A stretch of 64,000 nucleotides of DNA, from positions 18,163,338-18,227,337 of the forward strand of contig NC_088302.1 in NCBI RefSeq assembly GCF_032854445.1. The letters are read 5' to 3'. A program made the translations under genes and the position numbers. Shown here one piece after another: positions 1 through 13,700 of this stretch. The notes under the pieces were generated by a model, which did not search any database, had not been told where the DNA came from, and was given only the letters and a program-made list of their open reading frames with translations. This stretch comes from Liolophura sinensis (Eukaryota > Mollusca > Polyplacophora > Chitonida > Chitonidae). Numbering within the stretch: the first letter of the stretch is position 1; every line of letters starts with the position of its first letter.

Positions 1-1452
1 TTGTATCTTGAACGGAAGCCGAGTCTGATTCCTCCGTATCAATTCTAGATATCAAGGGTGTCAATTTATCTCCAGAAATTGCTCCTTCATAACGGTCGAT
101 TGAATTGCTGCAAATTTTTTTTTATTGATTTTTCAAAATTGTCCAAAGTCAAATTTTTCCATCATGCCAACCACATCATGAAAAATCTGCAGAATGTATC
201 TAATGTGACAATTCGATTTTGCGCGGAAAGATCCCAAGCGAAAATATCAAAATATCAACATGATATGATTCTCGTGAAACGTCTGCCTCTAGCCACGTTC
301 ATAATTCAGACTTTTGCACACCTTCATTGGATTACTTATGTATTTATGCTTATGCCCTCGGCACTTCCGACTCTCTAGTTTTATTGAACGCAGAGCGGAG
401 CACGAAATGACAGTCAAATTGACTTTGGTCGCAGGAGAAGACTGTCTATTGGCAAGTTCCAAGTATCACTCCCCGCCAGACCGCTGACTAAAGCAGTAAA
501 ACTTTGATGAGTTACTTAGTAGGTAATAAAATTACAACGGTTCCTTGTGCGGCACTTAAGCAAGTGTAAGGATGCCGCATTCAGCGATAATTTCCATAAT
601 CCAATTTCTCTCTAGATTCTAGGTGGCGAGTGAGAGGGGAGCGGTAGAGAGCATGGCTCTCTCTGGAGACCAATTAACTTCCATTGGTCAAACAGCTCTC
701 ATCAAAGAGTGTGGTGAACTCAATGTGCAGGTCTATCGGACTCTCGTACGCTCACGTAATTTCGCCTCAGCATAGACCGTCCAGGACAGATCAGTCGTCT
801 GTATCATCTAGTTATGACAGCCTGGCGTACAACGGATGCCTGACAGTCTAATAATCCAGACAAGAGGAGACTGGATTGGGTAACTATGGACTTAATCAGG
901 AACATGGTGCCGTATCCTTTAATACATCATCAACCACACAGATAAGCAAAAGAAGTCTGACAAAAGCTACACGCACAACAGCCCAGAATACCGACTTCAC
1001 ATGCAAGATGTAGGGCAAGGGTGAGTTTGGAGGGTGTCATTTGAAATATAAGCACACTGAATGGCAGACTTCACTTGCAAGATGTAGGGCAAGGGTGAGT
1101 TTGGAGGGTGTCATTTGAAATATAAGCACACTGAATGGCAGACTTCACTTGCAAGATGTAGGGCAAGGGTGAGTTTGGAGGGTGTCATTTGAAATATAAG
1201 CACACTGAATGGCTGACTTCATACACAAGGGTGGGATGGGTTTTGGAAGACAATATGTGAAATGTAAGCAGGGGAAATACTAAATTCTCATCCAATGTGT
1301 AATGCAAGGTGATATGGGTTTGGAGGTTATTTCAGACTTGGCAAAAATTTTGCTGTTTGTATTTCACAAGAACTGAATAAATTTTTTCTCTAGGTTATTA
1401 TTCACTATAGGAAATTCTCAAAACAGACTTCTGAAAAAAGCTTATGACTCAC
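1..1452 (-). other. Sema1a intron 11 (partial)
   Basis: This intron begins with the GTGAGT donor at 1452 and runs off the window. I searched it for the expected next Sema exon (a strand of the F-T-x-I-x-V-D type) and found none. It holds the 74-bp tandem repeat at 993-1214 and otherwise no recognisable feature. Confidence 0.7.
993..1214. repeat. Tandem repeat, 3 near-identical 74-bp units plus decayed units
   Basis: Units start at 993, 1067 and 1141, each opening GACTTCAC and ending CACACTGAATGGC; copies differ by one or two bases. A decayed fourth unit follows from 1215 (GACTTCATACACAAGGGTGG) to about 1280. A weaker relative may lie at about 1288-1340 (ATGCAAGGTGATATGGGTTT). A 74-bp unit is not a multiple of three, and no open frame runs through it, so this is non-coding minisatellite-like DNA in intron 11. 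Confidence 0.95.
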
Positions 1453-1725
1453 CCAAGGTTAGCTTGTACAAGAAGAGGTGCACCACCCACAGAGGGCACA
1501 GCTTCATCCATCAGAGGGTGGGACTTGATGAAGGCCAGGGTTGGGGGTGGTATATTCCGTCGTGTGTCGTTCACACACTTATGCATGTCCATTTTCGGGA
1601 CTTTCTCCTCAGGGACGGGCAGCCAGTTGGCGTCAGCAGAAGCTTGACCTTTGAACTGACCTCTGAAGGCCGCATCAATGTCAGACATACGGTAAGCACA
1701 GATGGCAGAGCCAGATATGCTGTTT
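1453..1725 (-). CDS. Sema1a: Sema1a coding exon 11 (last exon in window)
   Basis: This is the largest exon at 273 bases. It encodes residues 315-405 plus two bases: [69 protein letters not shown], then PLLVQANLG. It matches propeller blades 5-6 of semaphorins (GSAVCAF, FKGQ, NWLPVP, CVNDSR, F-x-K-S-H-x-L-M-D-E-A-V-P). The P-R-P-G run that normally precedes the CVND cysteine is replaced by KMDMHK. N367-D-T is a candidate glycosylation site. The acceptor is ACAACAG and the donor TTGG/GTGAGT. Confidence 0.97.
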
Positions 1726-4700
1726 CTGTTGTAACAAAAACACATTAAAACATTTAATACAGTATGCAACTCAAAGTGAAGACAAAGTGCTGTATTTTCC
1801 AAACAAGAGGTTCGCTGGGTGATTATGCCTTAACTCCGTAGTGAGAGTAATTGGATTACGGCATCCAATTAATAAATTAAACTTACCCTCTACATTTGTT
1901 CAAAAAAATATTTTCGCGAATTTACAAATACTGTTAACTTACACAGGTGTGGTGAACACTCCATAAACGATGTCACTTCTGTTTCCACTGTCGTATGTCG
2001 ACATGAAATTGCCCTTTCCCAAGTCTGAGGTTGATTCTGTGGTGGAAAAGTATTTCCAAATTAGTATTCACTTAATTTCACACAAACCTGGTTTATCTTA
2101 CACACACACACAAAAAAAGAATTTCAACCTTTCTTTTCAAATATATCACTTAACATCAAGGCTACTAGCTGTGATTCATTGCAAAAATATAAGCAAGATG
2201 TATTTCAATCAAATAGTAATGCTAAAATACATTCATCATACAAAAAAAAAGAAAAGAAAAAAAAAAAAAACGTACGAATTTCATTGAAGTAGAAGGGGTA
2301 TTCTCCTGGGATGGAACAGTTAAGGCGGGCCTTAAAGAAGGAGCTCCAGAAACCTCGTAGCAACGCCCCGCCCCCTTGGTCCTGCTTACACACCCGTGCA
2401 ATTCGGGAGAACACCGTCTGCGGAAACACAAAACACGGGAATAATAGCCAAGTTTGGTCAAAAGTGTGTTTATTAATAGTCACAGACATATCCATAATTA
2501 AGGTTAATTCCTGAAGCTCAAATAGCCATTATGTTCGGTAGCCATTAGCTCTGGCCCTGTTGTTAGGGCCTCGTGGAGTTATTAAGGCTGCTTTTCCATC
2601 ATGACTCCCAGACGGGCTGATGGTACTAGGGACAGGCAAACCGGACGGCCAATACGTGAGATGATTTCGCAAGCATAAGATAATGGTTCTATCAAGGCTG
2701 ATATGTATATTTAAATATATATATATACAATAGGCTTGTGTATGAAACAAGAATTAGGTAGAAGGTAGGTGTTGGTCAAGGACTCCTGTGTGTCAGAGAT
2801 TTGGTGTATCTAATGCCTATCAGTCTCAAAACTGACCCCACAGCATTGCACAAAACATGTTCTATCTTAATGATTGCATCATGATGGGATCTCTTGCCCT
2901 TTATTGTGTATCCAAACAAATTTGTATCTGCAAAGAGCACTGTCTTCTTGCAAATTGCAGACAGATGCTCTCCAGGTAGAAACACAAATAAATTCATTTT
3001 CATGTATGCATTAAGGTATTTAAGTGGAGATCTGCTGCATGGAAAACCTAGTTTAAAGATTCTGTAGAAAACAATTATGTGTGGAAAACAATGGTGTCTC
3101 ACAATATTGCAATTAGGACTGTATCAAGGGTTCAGGGTTCAGAACTCAGATTCAGTGGTTCATAGCCTCGATCTTACTTCGCTTAGACTGTTCAGGGTTA
3201 GTTTTACAAGTCATACATCTTGTTCCTGACCATCAACTCCTTGCAAGTTCAAGTGCAAGTGATTGTCTGGTCATTTGATGGGGTCAAAGTGTGGGATAAA
3301 GGATCGCCACGGGAGAAGGGCCAAGACCAGGGCAGGGGTAAATATGAGCCCAGATTTCCAGCCAGGGACACAAACTAATGTTGACAGAGCATGCTTGGAC
3401 AGACCCGAGGTCCGTGATTGCACCTTCATTTACAGGGGTGATTAAGGCTGGCCAGTGCCTACAGTAGACAACGAGCCTTTGCATTGACTGAAAATTCTGT
3501 CGGTCTTGAAATCGCCATAGACTGCTTAGCGCCGACATCTATCGCAGCTTACGAGACGCCGTGGCTGCTTCCAGGGGTATTTACACCGCTGTCTTTAGTT
3601 CAGGTTCAGCTCACTGCTGTGAATTGATTTTTTGCTTCCCCAATCCCCCTCCCCATGCTCCACCCCACCCCCTGCTCTTCTTGGGAAGGATGAAAGTTTT
3701 ACACTGGCAAACAACAGACAGCATAAAAGCAGCAAGAGCTAAGACAGCAATGATAACTGTACTCTAGAATGGTCATAGACCTGGGAACTTGTATATTCAG
3801 AAGATGGCCAGCCGAGGGTTTGAGAGAAATTGTCACTGACAACTTCATGCTCTACAGGTTATTTATTGATTTTACTGTATTATTGCGTGTTCAACAACTT
3901 TTCTCATGTAAAGGTTTTAACGGTGGAGGAAACCAGGCAGAGCCCAGAGGAAACACTGCACCTTGTCAAGGGCATCACAAACCACCAAACACAAGCCAGT
4001 TCCAGTCCAAAGAGAGCTGTGTTTTACAATTATAGGCAGCTTCTGAGTTTGATATGTTTCTCTTTTTGTTTTTTTTTGTCACAGCATATCTGTTCAGTGT
4101 CAATGACTGCCCATACATACCTTTCCACAATTGATGTTTTCTACTGCAGTTTCTCTCATAAAGAAGTAAACTTTTTCACCATAGGCCATGGAGTTGACAA
4201 AGTTCGGTTCTGGAAATAAATCAGAGAAAAAAAAATAAAAGATAAAACACAAAATAAACACCGAAGCTCTAGACTCAAGATAAGACTTTCGTAAATAGGT
4301 TTGTTTACCTGTCAACAGTCTTGAACCAGGGCCAGTCTAATCTGGCCCCCTGACAACTGGACATAGCTTAATGGCTTTGTCTTCTGTAGGGAATGGATAA
4401 CAATGGTGCTTAAGTGTTTTTGTTAATCTAAATACAGATCAAACAAGGGCTGCATTATCAGAGGCAAGTGAGCTAAAAACCCAGCTGTCATCTGGACCTC
4501 AGTCTTAAATTACAATCAACGGGGTTAAGTGAGCTGGGGTGAAGCCCTCAGATAAGCTTTTGTCTGATTTCCAAGCAGACAGGACATTGTGTATTAGGGT
4601 GACAGGCAGTTTGAGAAAACCCTAAAGGTGTTTGTATGTGTGTGTGTAAGCGTGTGTACATATTACTGAAAACCTCATCCATCTACCTGGCCTACAGGCC

Positions 4701-7700
4701 TGATATATTATCATGAATGTGTCAAAATTATTTCACAGTCACGTTGTTCAATTGTCCAGTTGTATTTTAGGTTTACTCTACACGATTTTTAAACTGATGA
4801 AATAAAAGGTATAGGTTTCTGGATGTGTTACATTAAATGGCCATGTTTAAACGTCCTTAGTAACAGACACATTAATCAATCTATGGATTTTACTGCAGTG
4901 GTTTTCGATTTCCTCTTTCCCCTAGACCTCAAGCCTGAGGATGTGCATTTCTAGCGAGTGGACATGGGTAAAAACAGTCAGATGGCAGCCTTACAAAGAA
5001 AACGATCACCCTAATTTCTCAACTCACAGTAGATAAATCTTTATTTCACCGGCTTTGACTTCAGCACTTCTTAGAGCGGTTTACTAGGTCAGAGGTTCAG
5101 CAACAGGCGGTGTGAACTACCACAAATCGAAACTTCCTTCAATTATCCCATTATTAAAACATACGTCTCATTTTCTCTATGCAGTACTAAGAATTGGCCA
5201 GTTATATTTGCTTTTATAACCGGCGCAAGGAGTTATTTTGAGTGGCTACCAAAGGAAAACATTTTGGCGGGGTGGAAGGTGGGGACATCCTCTATGAATT
5301 TTACTCAAGGATAAGTCCATGATAAGGCTGAAGTCTCCAAAGGCCCACAATACTGTTTACACTCTGCTGTAGTGACTTAGTGGAAAATCTACATAAAAAT
5401 AGATTTTCTTCCAGATTTTAAGTCATCTGAAAACTACACGAAAAAGGCGTCTGCACAGACATTTTGTCAGGATTACCAGACGCTGACGAGGGGCTGGAGA
5501 ACACTGACGCACCCTTGCGCCCCGTGTTCAATAAATCGGGTAAATAAACGGATGCCATCCTGACCAAATTGCTTTTTCGTTACCGCGGCTTATTCCGTGT
5601 TTACTTGCTTGAAGTAATCAGGCAGGCTGATACTAAAGGCTTACCGTTCAGCCATTCCGAGGCGCGCTGGGTTCGGATCATGTTCCTGAATATCAACGGA
5701 TCTCGGTTCACGATGTCCGCCACAGTCGCAGAATATAATTCTCCATCTGTAGAAAAAGAAAGCAAAAAATAGAGCCCGGTCCATATTGAAATGACAGAAA
5801 GACAAATAGGATTCTGAATAAGATACTTCACATCATCATCTATCTTTTTGTCTGGAAGAGAAGCTTATATTAAAACAACATTCTTTGTCGGAGAGATAAA
5901 CCTCCAGCGCAAATCAATAAGCTATTTTGGAAGAAATAAAAAAAAAAACAAAAAAACACATATTCTTTCAAACAAAAGATATATACATAAAACTAACTTA
6001 ATACAGAATAAAGGTAAAACAACCATGGTGTATCAAACCATCATGTTTAAACAAAAACTATTAGGTAAAGTGATAGCTGATATTCATACGTTTGTACGGA
6101 AATGCAAGCAGTGGCTTTAGAAATCATCGTTGAATTACACTTGTAACAAGGCGGTCAATACAAGGCGTAATGCAGCAGTTGATGCACCCACAAAGGACAG
6201 AGATGATACATGTAACTAAGACCAGCACAGCAAAGCAAGATTCAGAGGGAATGGGAGTTGGGCAGCGGGGATATTGGTGAGGGGGGGGGGGTAATGTCTG
6301 TGTGGAGGAAGAATTGGTTGTTGGTTGGCCTGTTCCTGCCAAGGCACTCACTTCTCTGCAGCAATGTTGACACAACATGATAGTTACCTGATAACAGCAT
6401 TACGTCAGCAAACAGGAGACCTAGAACTACCCATAGATAAACATTGCTAATGCCACACGAACACTGCCGCTCTGATTTAAATGAACAGTGTAGTTCTTCT
6501 GCCAGTGCAAGATGGTCGCTACTAAGTACGTGCAGTCTAGAAAATGGTAATGCTGCTTCAGTTACATGTACTGGCCAGTTGTTCTTATAGGAACCTTTCT
6601 CCTAGTGCTCACAAAGCTTCTTTCAAGACGAAGCTTTCACTTAGTTGCGCTGACTCCTTAGTTAATTTCATCAACCTTTTAATAGTGCTTAGATGGTGGC
6701 TGACATAACTTTCTCATTATGTGTATTTTCTTAAATTTGGCTGCTTTACCTTTTTTCCAGTGGCACAGTAAAGGCCAGTTTACGCGTATCTTACATTCTT
6801 ACATTTTGTTAACTATTTACAAAAATCATGGTTGAAAAAGAGATAAGAATTATGTTAACCTTGCTCATTGAGTTAAAGACCATTGCCCAATGTTACAGTT
6901 TATGGTAATTTAAACTTGTTTTGAATATTTAAATTCAACTGACAACTAACATATATCATTGTTGAAGGAAAAGGGTTTTGGTATGATCTTGTTTTATGAA
7001 GGTGTGAAAATGTATGGACACCTGTTCTCATGATATGGTCTTCCTAGTAAATCATTCCAGAAGTAGCTACTACAAAATATGCAAATTAAAATGGATGTTG
7101 AGATTTAAGGTGACCTGGTGACTCTTCAGTCCACAAGTCAATACGACCCAAGACTTTTTCCGCCGACTCATGTATCAATTTCTGCGAGCATTATCTTGAC
7201 TTCTCGTTTCCCTTTAGTCTGACATTACCTCAGCCACCGGAGGCAGATTTTGTCTCATCAGTCCGTCACAGACTTTGTAATTTCCCTCGGAACGATGCAA
7301 GACAAAAGGAAACTGTCGAGGATAGATTAGAGGAAATGTGGCAGATGAGTGCGGGTCAAAGCTTCTTATCTCACCATGACTCACGCATGCCATCTTCCTT
7401 CCTTTCCCTTCAAACTCATGGAAGAAAATTTGGCTCTTAGCAGTGGTTTCTGTTGACTAATATTGGTAATCTTCAAGAATTATGGAACAAGGAGGCGAAA
7501 AAAACGCAGGATATGACTGCTCAAATTGCAACAACGAAGCACTTTGAGAGTGTCTCCAAGTTTTCCCTGCCCACCATACGGGAGTAAATTAAATCAGCTG
7601 GAGAGCATCTAAAGAGATGGCGGCTGCCAAAGAAGCAATGCCCCACTGTCGATGGAAACAAGACTGATGTCACTCATAATTGGCGCCCATTTGAGGAAAT

Positions 7701-10700
7701 ATTGGCGGTGTCTCCAGATCAGCAAAAGGCACCTGTCCAGGCATGCCCGAAAATGAATGACGTGGTAGTATCAGAATTTCCGCCTGTGTGTTTCAGCCTT
7801 TGGAGGATTTCATCCTCTAATAAGTCTTGGCCAGCCTCACGGTTTCATTGAGAGAGGGGTCATTTCCCAAGAGTCAGGAGAAATCCGCAGAACTGTTGAT
7901 GGACACATTCAATCATGAGTCAGTGTGGACGATAGCATATGGCGCCTTGGCAGTTACTGACAGGCCGGTCAGCAACAAGTGGAGGGAAGACTTAAGACTC
8001 ACAGCGAGGATGGGGGAAAGTTACCAAAGTCTTAAACTGAGTATAAGACGGTCGTTAAAAATAAAAAATGTGGCATAACTACAGAGAATGGGGAACTGTT
8101 ACAACTTAGTGACATGGGAAGGCTGGGTTCTAAATTTCTGCACACAAGCCTGTCTCAATATCAGATCTCCTTAAGAGTGCTGATTGCCATGCACCAGGGA
8201 TTTGGTACAAAAACTCCTCTTTTTAATTATTTGGCTGTTTGTAGGGTGAAGTTTGAAAGCCACAACAAAGCCATATTAAATCTGCCGCTAAAGCTCAGAT
8301 TAATCATGTCTAAGTTGTCCATTTAATGCAGATTACCCAGAAAATCTCCCAAGCAAGAGCCCATTAAGGATGATGAGAATTTTCGGCCAGTTTTGTAAAT
8401 AAGGTAGGAATATTGAGTGAGGTTGCTTTAATCACAAGATTATGCCCTACTAAAGGCTTAATCCCTGGAGATCCCTTCTGGAAGGATTAAGTTAGAGTTT
8501 CATGCTTCAGTAAGTACGGTAATTTCTGCCTTCTGGCGATCTTTTATTGACCCATTCCCTGATCTAGCCCAGAAGGGACCTGGGTACACTTGCGAACGTA
8601 CATGTGCTCCATTGCCAACTTAAACAATAAATCCTCTTGCTAAAATGCTTAAATCTTTAAATGTAGCCTGCAGTCCCATGAATCTATTTACCTAAATCTA
8701 AAACAGATTTCACAGACGAACTATTGCAATCCTGAACAGCACGGCAACAGACAATTAGTTTCAAAGTTACATCACACGAATGCTAGACAAATTTCAAGAA
8801 AATGAATTGTATATCTCAGGATATCCATTTTACACACATACATCCAAAACCCACACAGATCAAGGCTCTGGTCAGAGTGGTTTAGTCTAATTTCATGCTT
8901 TAAAACAGGTCAGTTTCTGGAGACCAACGCTAACGGCCCATATGCATGGTTCAAAATGGACGATTCTGCACCGATTTTCAACAAGAGGGGAAAAAAGTTC
9001 AAAATAATAATAAGAGGAACTGCAAACCATCACAGGAGCAGCACTTGGTATATGCATGAAAGAATCATGTTGTTAAACAGGACAGCAAAATAAGAGTTTA
9101 TTCTAGCTATTGACCATACACAAGAGTACTACAGTATTGTCGCTGGCCCCTTAATCCGTTGAGTACGGTCAGTTATTCCTGTATCAACAATCTCCCTGTC
9201 CCTTCCCTAATACCTCTCCAATTTCCCTACCTATTCTCCTCCTGTATCTTGAAATGCCACCACCCATTGGAAATGTGCCCATAAAGCCACGCTATGTGTT
9301 CGGCCGGGTGCCGTGTTCGATGTTTGATTGGAGTTCACCACCTTCACACTTTTCACTAGCCAAAACTGGAGAATAAATCAGTGTAATGGAATCCCCATGT
9401 CACTTCTACTAAATCACTCGGCCAGTCACTTGGGCTCGCAGAATTTTCCCCCCAGTTTGCTGCCGGCCAATTTCGTGAAAGACTCTTAAAGCCCTGAGTC
9501 TCAAGGTTAACAGGTTTCCATCCATTTAGCCGGCCGGTGGGGTTTTTAAGGGGGTAGAGTTGGCTTTCTGGGTGACGGACGTTATACCCCGTTAGTCCCC
9601 TTTTCCAGCGCTTCTCTCCCCGTCGATTTCTTTTTTTGCATGACATAGCAACCAGACAATTCAACGTGAAAGCTTAGGTTTTATGAGCACAGCAACGGTT
9701 AAATACTCGGCCAGTCATCGTCCATCACGCTTTCCACTGTCTTTCAAGCACTCTTAGCACTCACGCTTCATAAAGCCGGACAGCCTGGACTGCCAAAATG
9801 CTGCCTTTTAAGGATCATGAATTTAAGTGTCACCATAAAACCAGAGAAATGCAAGAGAAAACCCAAAATGGCTAAGAGCAATGTATGCTGAGGGGTACTG
9901 AGATGAATCCTGAAGCCTACTCTGAAGGATTTATACTCCAATGTCTTTGCTGAAATTTACAGTATAAATGAAACCTACTGAAATGTTGCAGATCAAACCA
10001 CCATCAGTAAGTGAGTCATTCCAATGGAAACGGTCGCCCAAAGACTGTGGGCACAGGAAACGTTAGTTATGGTATCAGTTTAAAAGTATGGTGCAGTCAG
10101 GGAAATACAGACACCAGTGTGTAGCCGTCAGGTGTTACCTAAACCTTCCCACTCACCTGTATAAACTGCTGTGCTGTTGTGCTTTGGGTCACCTGGGCAG
10201 ATACCACTACCATCTTCTCCCTCGCCATTAGCATCCGCAATTCGGTAATCCAATCCCTGTAACAACAACAACAACAACCTTGCACCTGTTTTTTTTTTTT
10301 CAAACTGCCTTCCAAGAAGCTGGCATTGCTACATCAAAAGTACAGTGTACCTTCATTAAATATAGATCAGTGTGTACAAATTAGGTAATCAAACTGTTAT
10401 ACGTCAGGTAAAACCATCACATCCTGGCCATACAGATGCAGAATGGTTCAGTAGAAGTGAAATTAGGTTTGCATGGGGTATGCAGACAGGCCTCTTTCTA
10501 CTCACCTCTTGTTTATATGTTCTACACCAAGGCTTGTAAGCATTCGTTCCACACACCAAATAGTGATCGTGGGATTTCTTTACCAAAACCCGAATATAAT
10601 TCTGACATTCCTCCTGTAGAACAAAAAAAAAATTGTTTCTTTAATGCGACAGATCAAGCAAGAGTGTCAGATTTTGAAAAGAAAAATGCAGATTCATTAT

Positions 10701-13700
10701 CACCTCCCCCCCCACTCCACTCAAACTGCCTAAAAGCCTACTGCCACTTTCACCATCAATGTTAACTGCAACTTCTTCCTCTTAATACACAAAGTTTGCC
10801 TGAAAAATACCTGTAACACTTCTAGGACAAAAAGGGATTTTCAGCATTTCTGCCCTAAAAACTTAAGCGTGCACCGGATGTATTCAGACTGACAAATCTG
10901 ATCTGTTTTCAACACCTCAAATGAAAGCCTTCACACAACCTAAGTCTTTTTAAAGCAATTAATTGAACCAAAGCAGGTTCGTTTTGGCGTGGAAAGTTTG
11001 GCATTAAATACAGACTCTACTCTGACCTCCAGGATGTAGGAGGATAGAGCTAAGCAAGAAAAACGAATTCACTTTTTCTATCACTTAACAATCGTGCTCA
11101 CGAATGCCTCTTTAAAATTAAACTTTTGCAAAACACTGCAAGATTTTAGCTTTTTCTTCTTTGCTTTCGAACAGCGCACACTTTGCCGTATTTTTTTCTC
11201 CTCTTGTGCAGGCTGAAGCAGGGGGAATTTGTCTTAGCTGCCATGTCTAACTGACGGCTTGGTTAATCTTATTAGCCGCGAGGTGTGCTATTCTCTATAC
11301 CATCAGTTTATGTCGTCGGCAGTTCCGACATAGATGGGGGAATGGAGTTTATGGCCATTGCTGTAGAGGGTCTCTTAACCCTATCATATCTCCAGGGATG
11401 GGTTTTAGCAGGTTGTCTAATGCTCGGCAAGTCCTCCTTACTCCATCGGCGTAATACTAAGGCTGTGGGTAGAACAAAGCCTCTTACGTTACATGAGCAC
11501 GGCTAACTTAAGTTGACAGTGACTCAAATTGACGTAAAAAGGTTTGTCTTCTGGGATGGCGTGAGGATCTAAGACAAATTGTTTGGGAATCTGAACCTGG
11601 CTATCTGTAATAGCTTCCAACAGCTGGTGATAAAACTCACAGCACACCTCACCTGAAAGCATGTCAATATTCCTGTCTTAAGATGGTAAGAAAACGCAAA
11701 TATCAACATTGACAATTTATTACTCAATTATGTGGCGCAGACTTTCGTGTCGGGTGTTGAAATCCATTGAAAAGTCCCGCAAGAAAACTGAGAGTGTATA
11801 GACAAAGCGCCATCGCATATATCATGATTATCACGATTTGTCAAGCTCGTATCGTATATAACAGGACATCCAACGGTGTACTCGAGTAGATGTTAACTTA
11901 TTACCATAATGCTAATCAATACGAGTAACGAATAATAAGCACGCTGCTAACGACAATCAACGCTTCAGTTCACCGGCCTTGCACATGCCAACAATCGTTA
12001 CTTCGAGGCAAATTACCACTGCACATTCCTTTGGTTCCCAACATTAGTTTCCATTCATAGCCCTCTCTCGTAGCGCTGGCCTAAGGAATGTACATCGGGC
12101 TAACACAAAGCTGTGGGAGGGACCAAGCCGAGACCACTGTATACCGGAGCTAACATCATCAGTTTCGTCAAGTATTCCACTCCTGTACTACACAGGAACA
12201 ATTCTCCACAGTCTCAAGAGAAAGGATCCCATTTGTTGAGGCCATAGATCATTGTATAGCTACAAATGACCACAATGTTCTTCACGGTCTGATCAAGCTC
12301 GCGGATAACAGACAGCCCACATTAACTATTGTGTAAAACGGAAGGCCTACGAAACAATGCAAAATACAGAACGCAGGACTATGTTAGACATGACCAAATT
12401 AGTGACGGTATATGCCACAAATTATAGACGTTATTAACAGAAAGTATTATCACAAAGAGTAGGCCGCCACAATGCGGCTATCTGCAATACAGCTGAAGTG
12501 GTGTAAATTTAGCCGTAATCACTAACACATATATCTTACGGAACATACTACGTGGGATAAAGCATTAATCTTGAACAATACAACTTTCATTAGGGTTTGC
12601 TTTGTGTACAATTCAGTAATAGCCATGTAAGAAACTTGGCAAAAGTCAATACTTTTCTTTAATTTGAACCATAGCTATGGTTTCCATGGAAACACAAATT
12701 TGGGACAGGACACTGCGTTATGGGAGCTAAAATGGGCTACTTGAAGATGTTGCTTTAGGTGATTACTCAGACAGTGAATCAACAGGTGAGCGTGAATCAT
12801 CTGTGCAGGGAGAGTCCAAAGACAAACAGACCACAGGCTCTGTGTCATAGCCCCGGACAGGTAACACTGTGGGAACAGCCTGGAACGCGCTAAAGACACA
12901 CAATTCACAGCATTTACAGAGTTACCAGCCCATGTTACCCGCTTTTCTCACACTAAATTGGAAGGACTATCAAGTTACTCTTCAGAAAGCTTCTGTTGTT
13001 GTTTGCACGAATCATGCAAGGATGGTCTACATAGTAGGAAAGTAAAGAAGGGAACAGTCTGAGGCCTTGAGAGGATGACCTCTAGAGCCAACCTTCAGAG
13101 GTCAAATACACTTATGAACTGAAAAGATGCCATACACTGCTCTCTCATATGTCCACTGCCATACCCCTGACCTTTTTATCTGTTATGCTTCAACAGGTCT
13201 CACTGCCCAGGGCACCCATCATGCTCTGACAACTGACGGGCCCCATTTTCTTTTTCATGAACTGCCCAAACCTGTTTTACTACGTAGGCAGAAACTTTAA
13301 CCCATGCTTTAGCTCACAATGACCTGTTTTTGAACAGGATAAAAATATTCTGTTCCTCACAGAAGCATGACTGGAAATCTACACTCGCACCCAATGCTGA
13401 GCGTACACAAAATACAGGATTTGTGCGTTGTCATGATCGGGGTTTACTGACATGTTCTAAAATAGTCAATAGTTGGTGTTTTCTTTTTACAAACAGCTTG
13501 CAAGACACCGATTAACTTCTGCTTTCATTTTCAGCTGTTACATGTAGTTTCTTCAAAATGTATCTAACTGCATGCTTACCATTTTGATTTACACATCTGA
13601 GGTTTAACCAAGAAAGTCGAGAAGTAATAAATCAGTATATTAACAAAACATGGCATTCTACTTAAAAAACTAAGCCAGAAAATTGTCTGTTCATTTAAGC

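Noticed and set aside
1-700. Searched for the next Sema1a exon (final propeller blade) on the minus strand
   Set aside because: No segment with the expected F-T-x-I-x-V-D or G-T-D-x-G motifs or suitable splice sites was found; the exon is probably outside the window.
1444-1748. Plus-strand frames of 67 and 94 codons overlapping Sema1a exon 11
   Set aside because: They are antisense shadows of the real minus-strand exon, which carries the Sema motifs.
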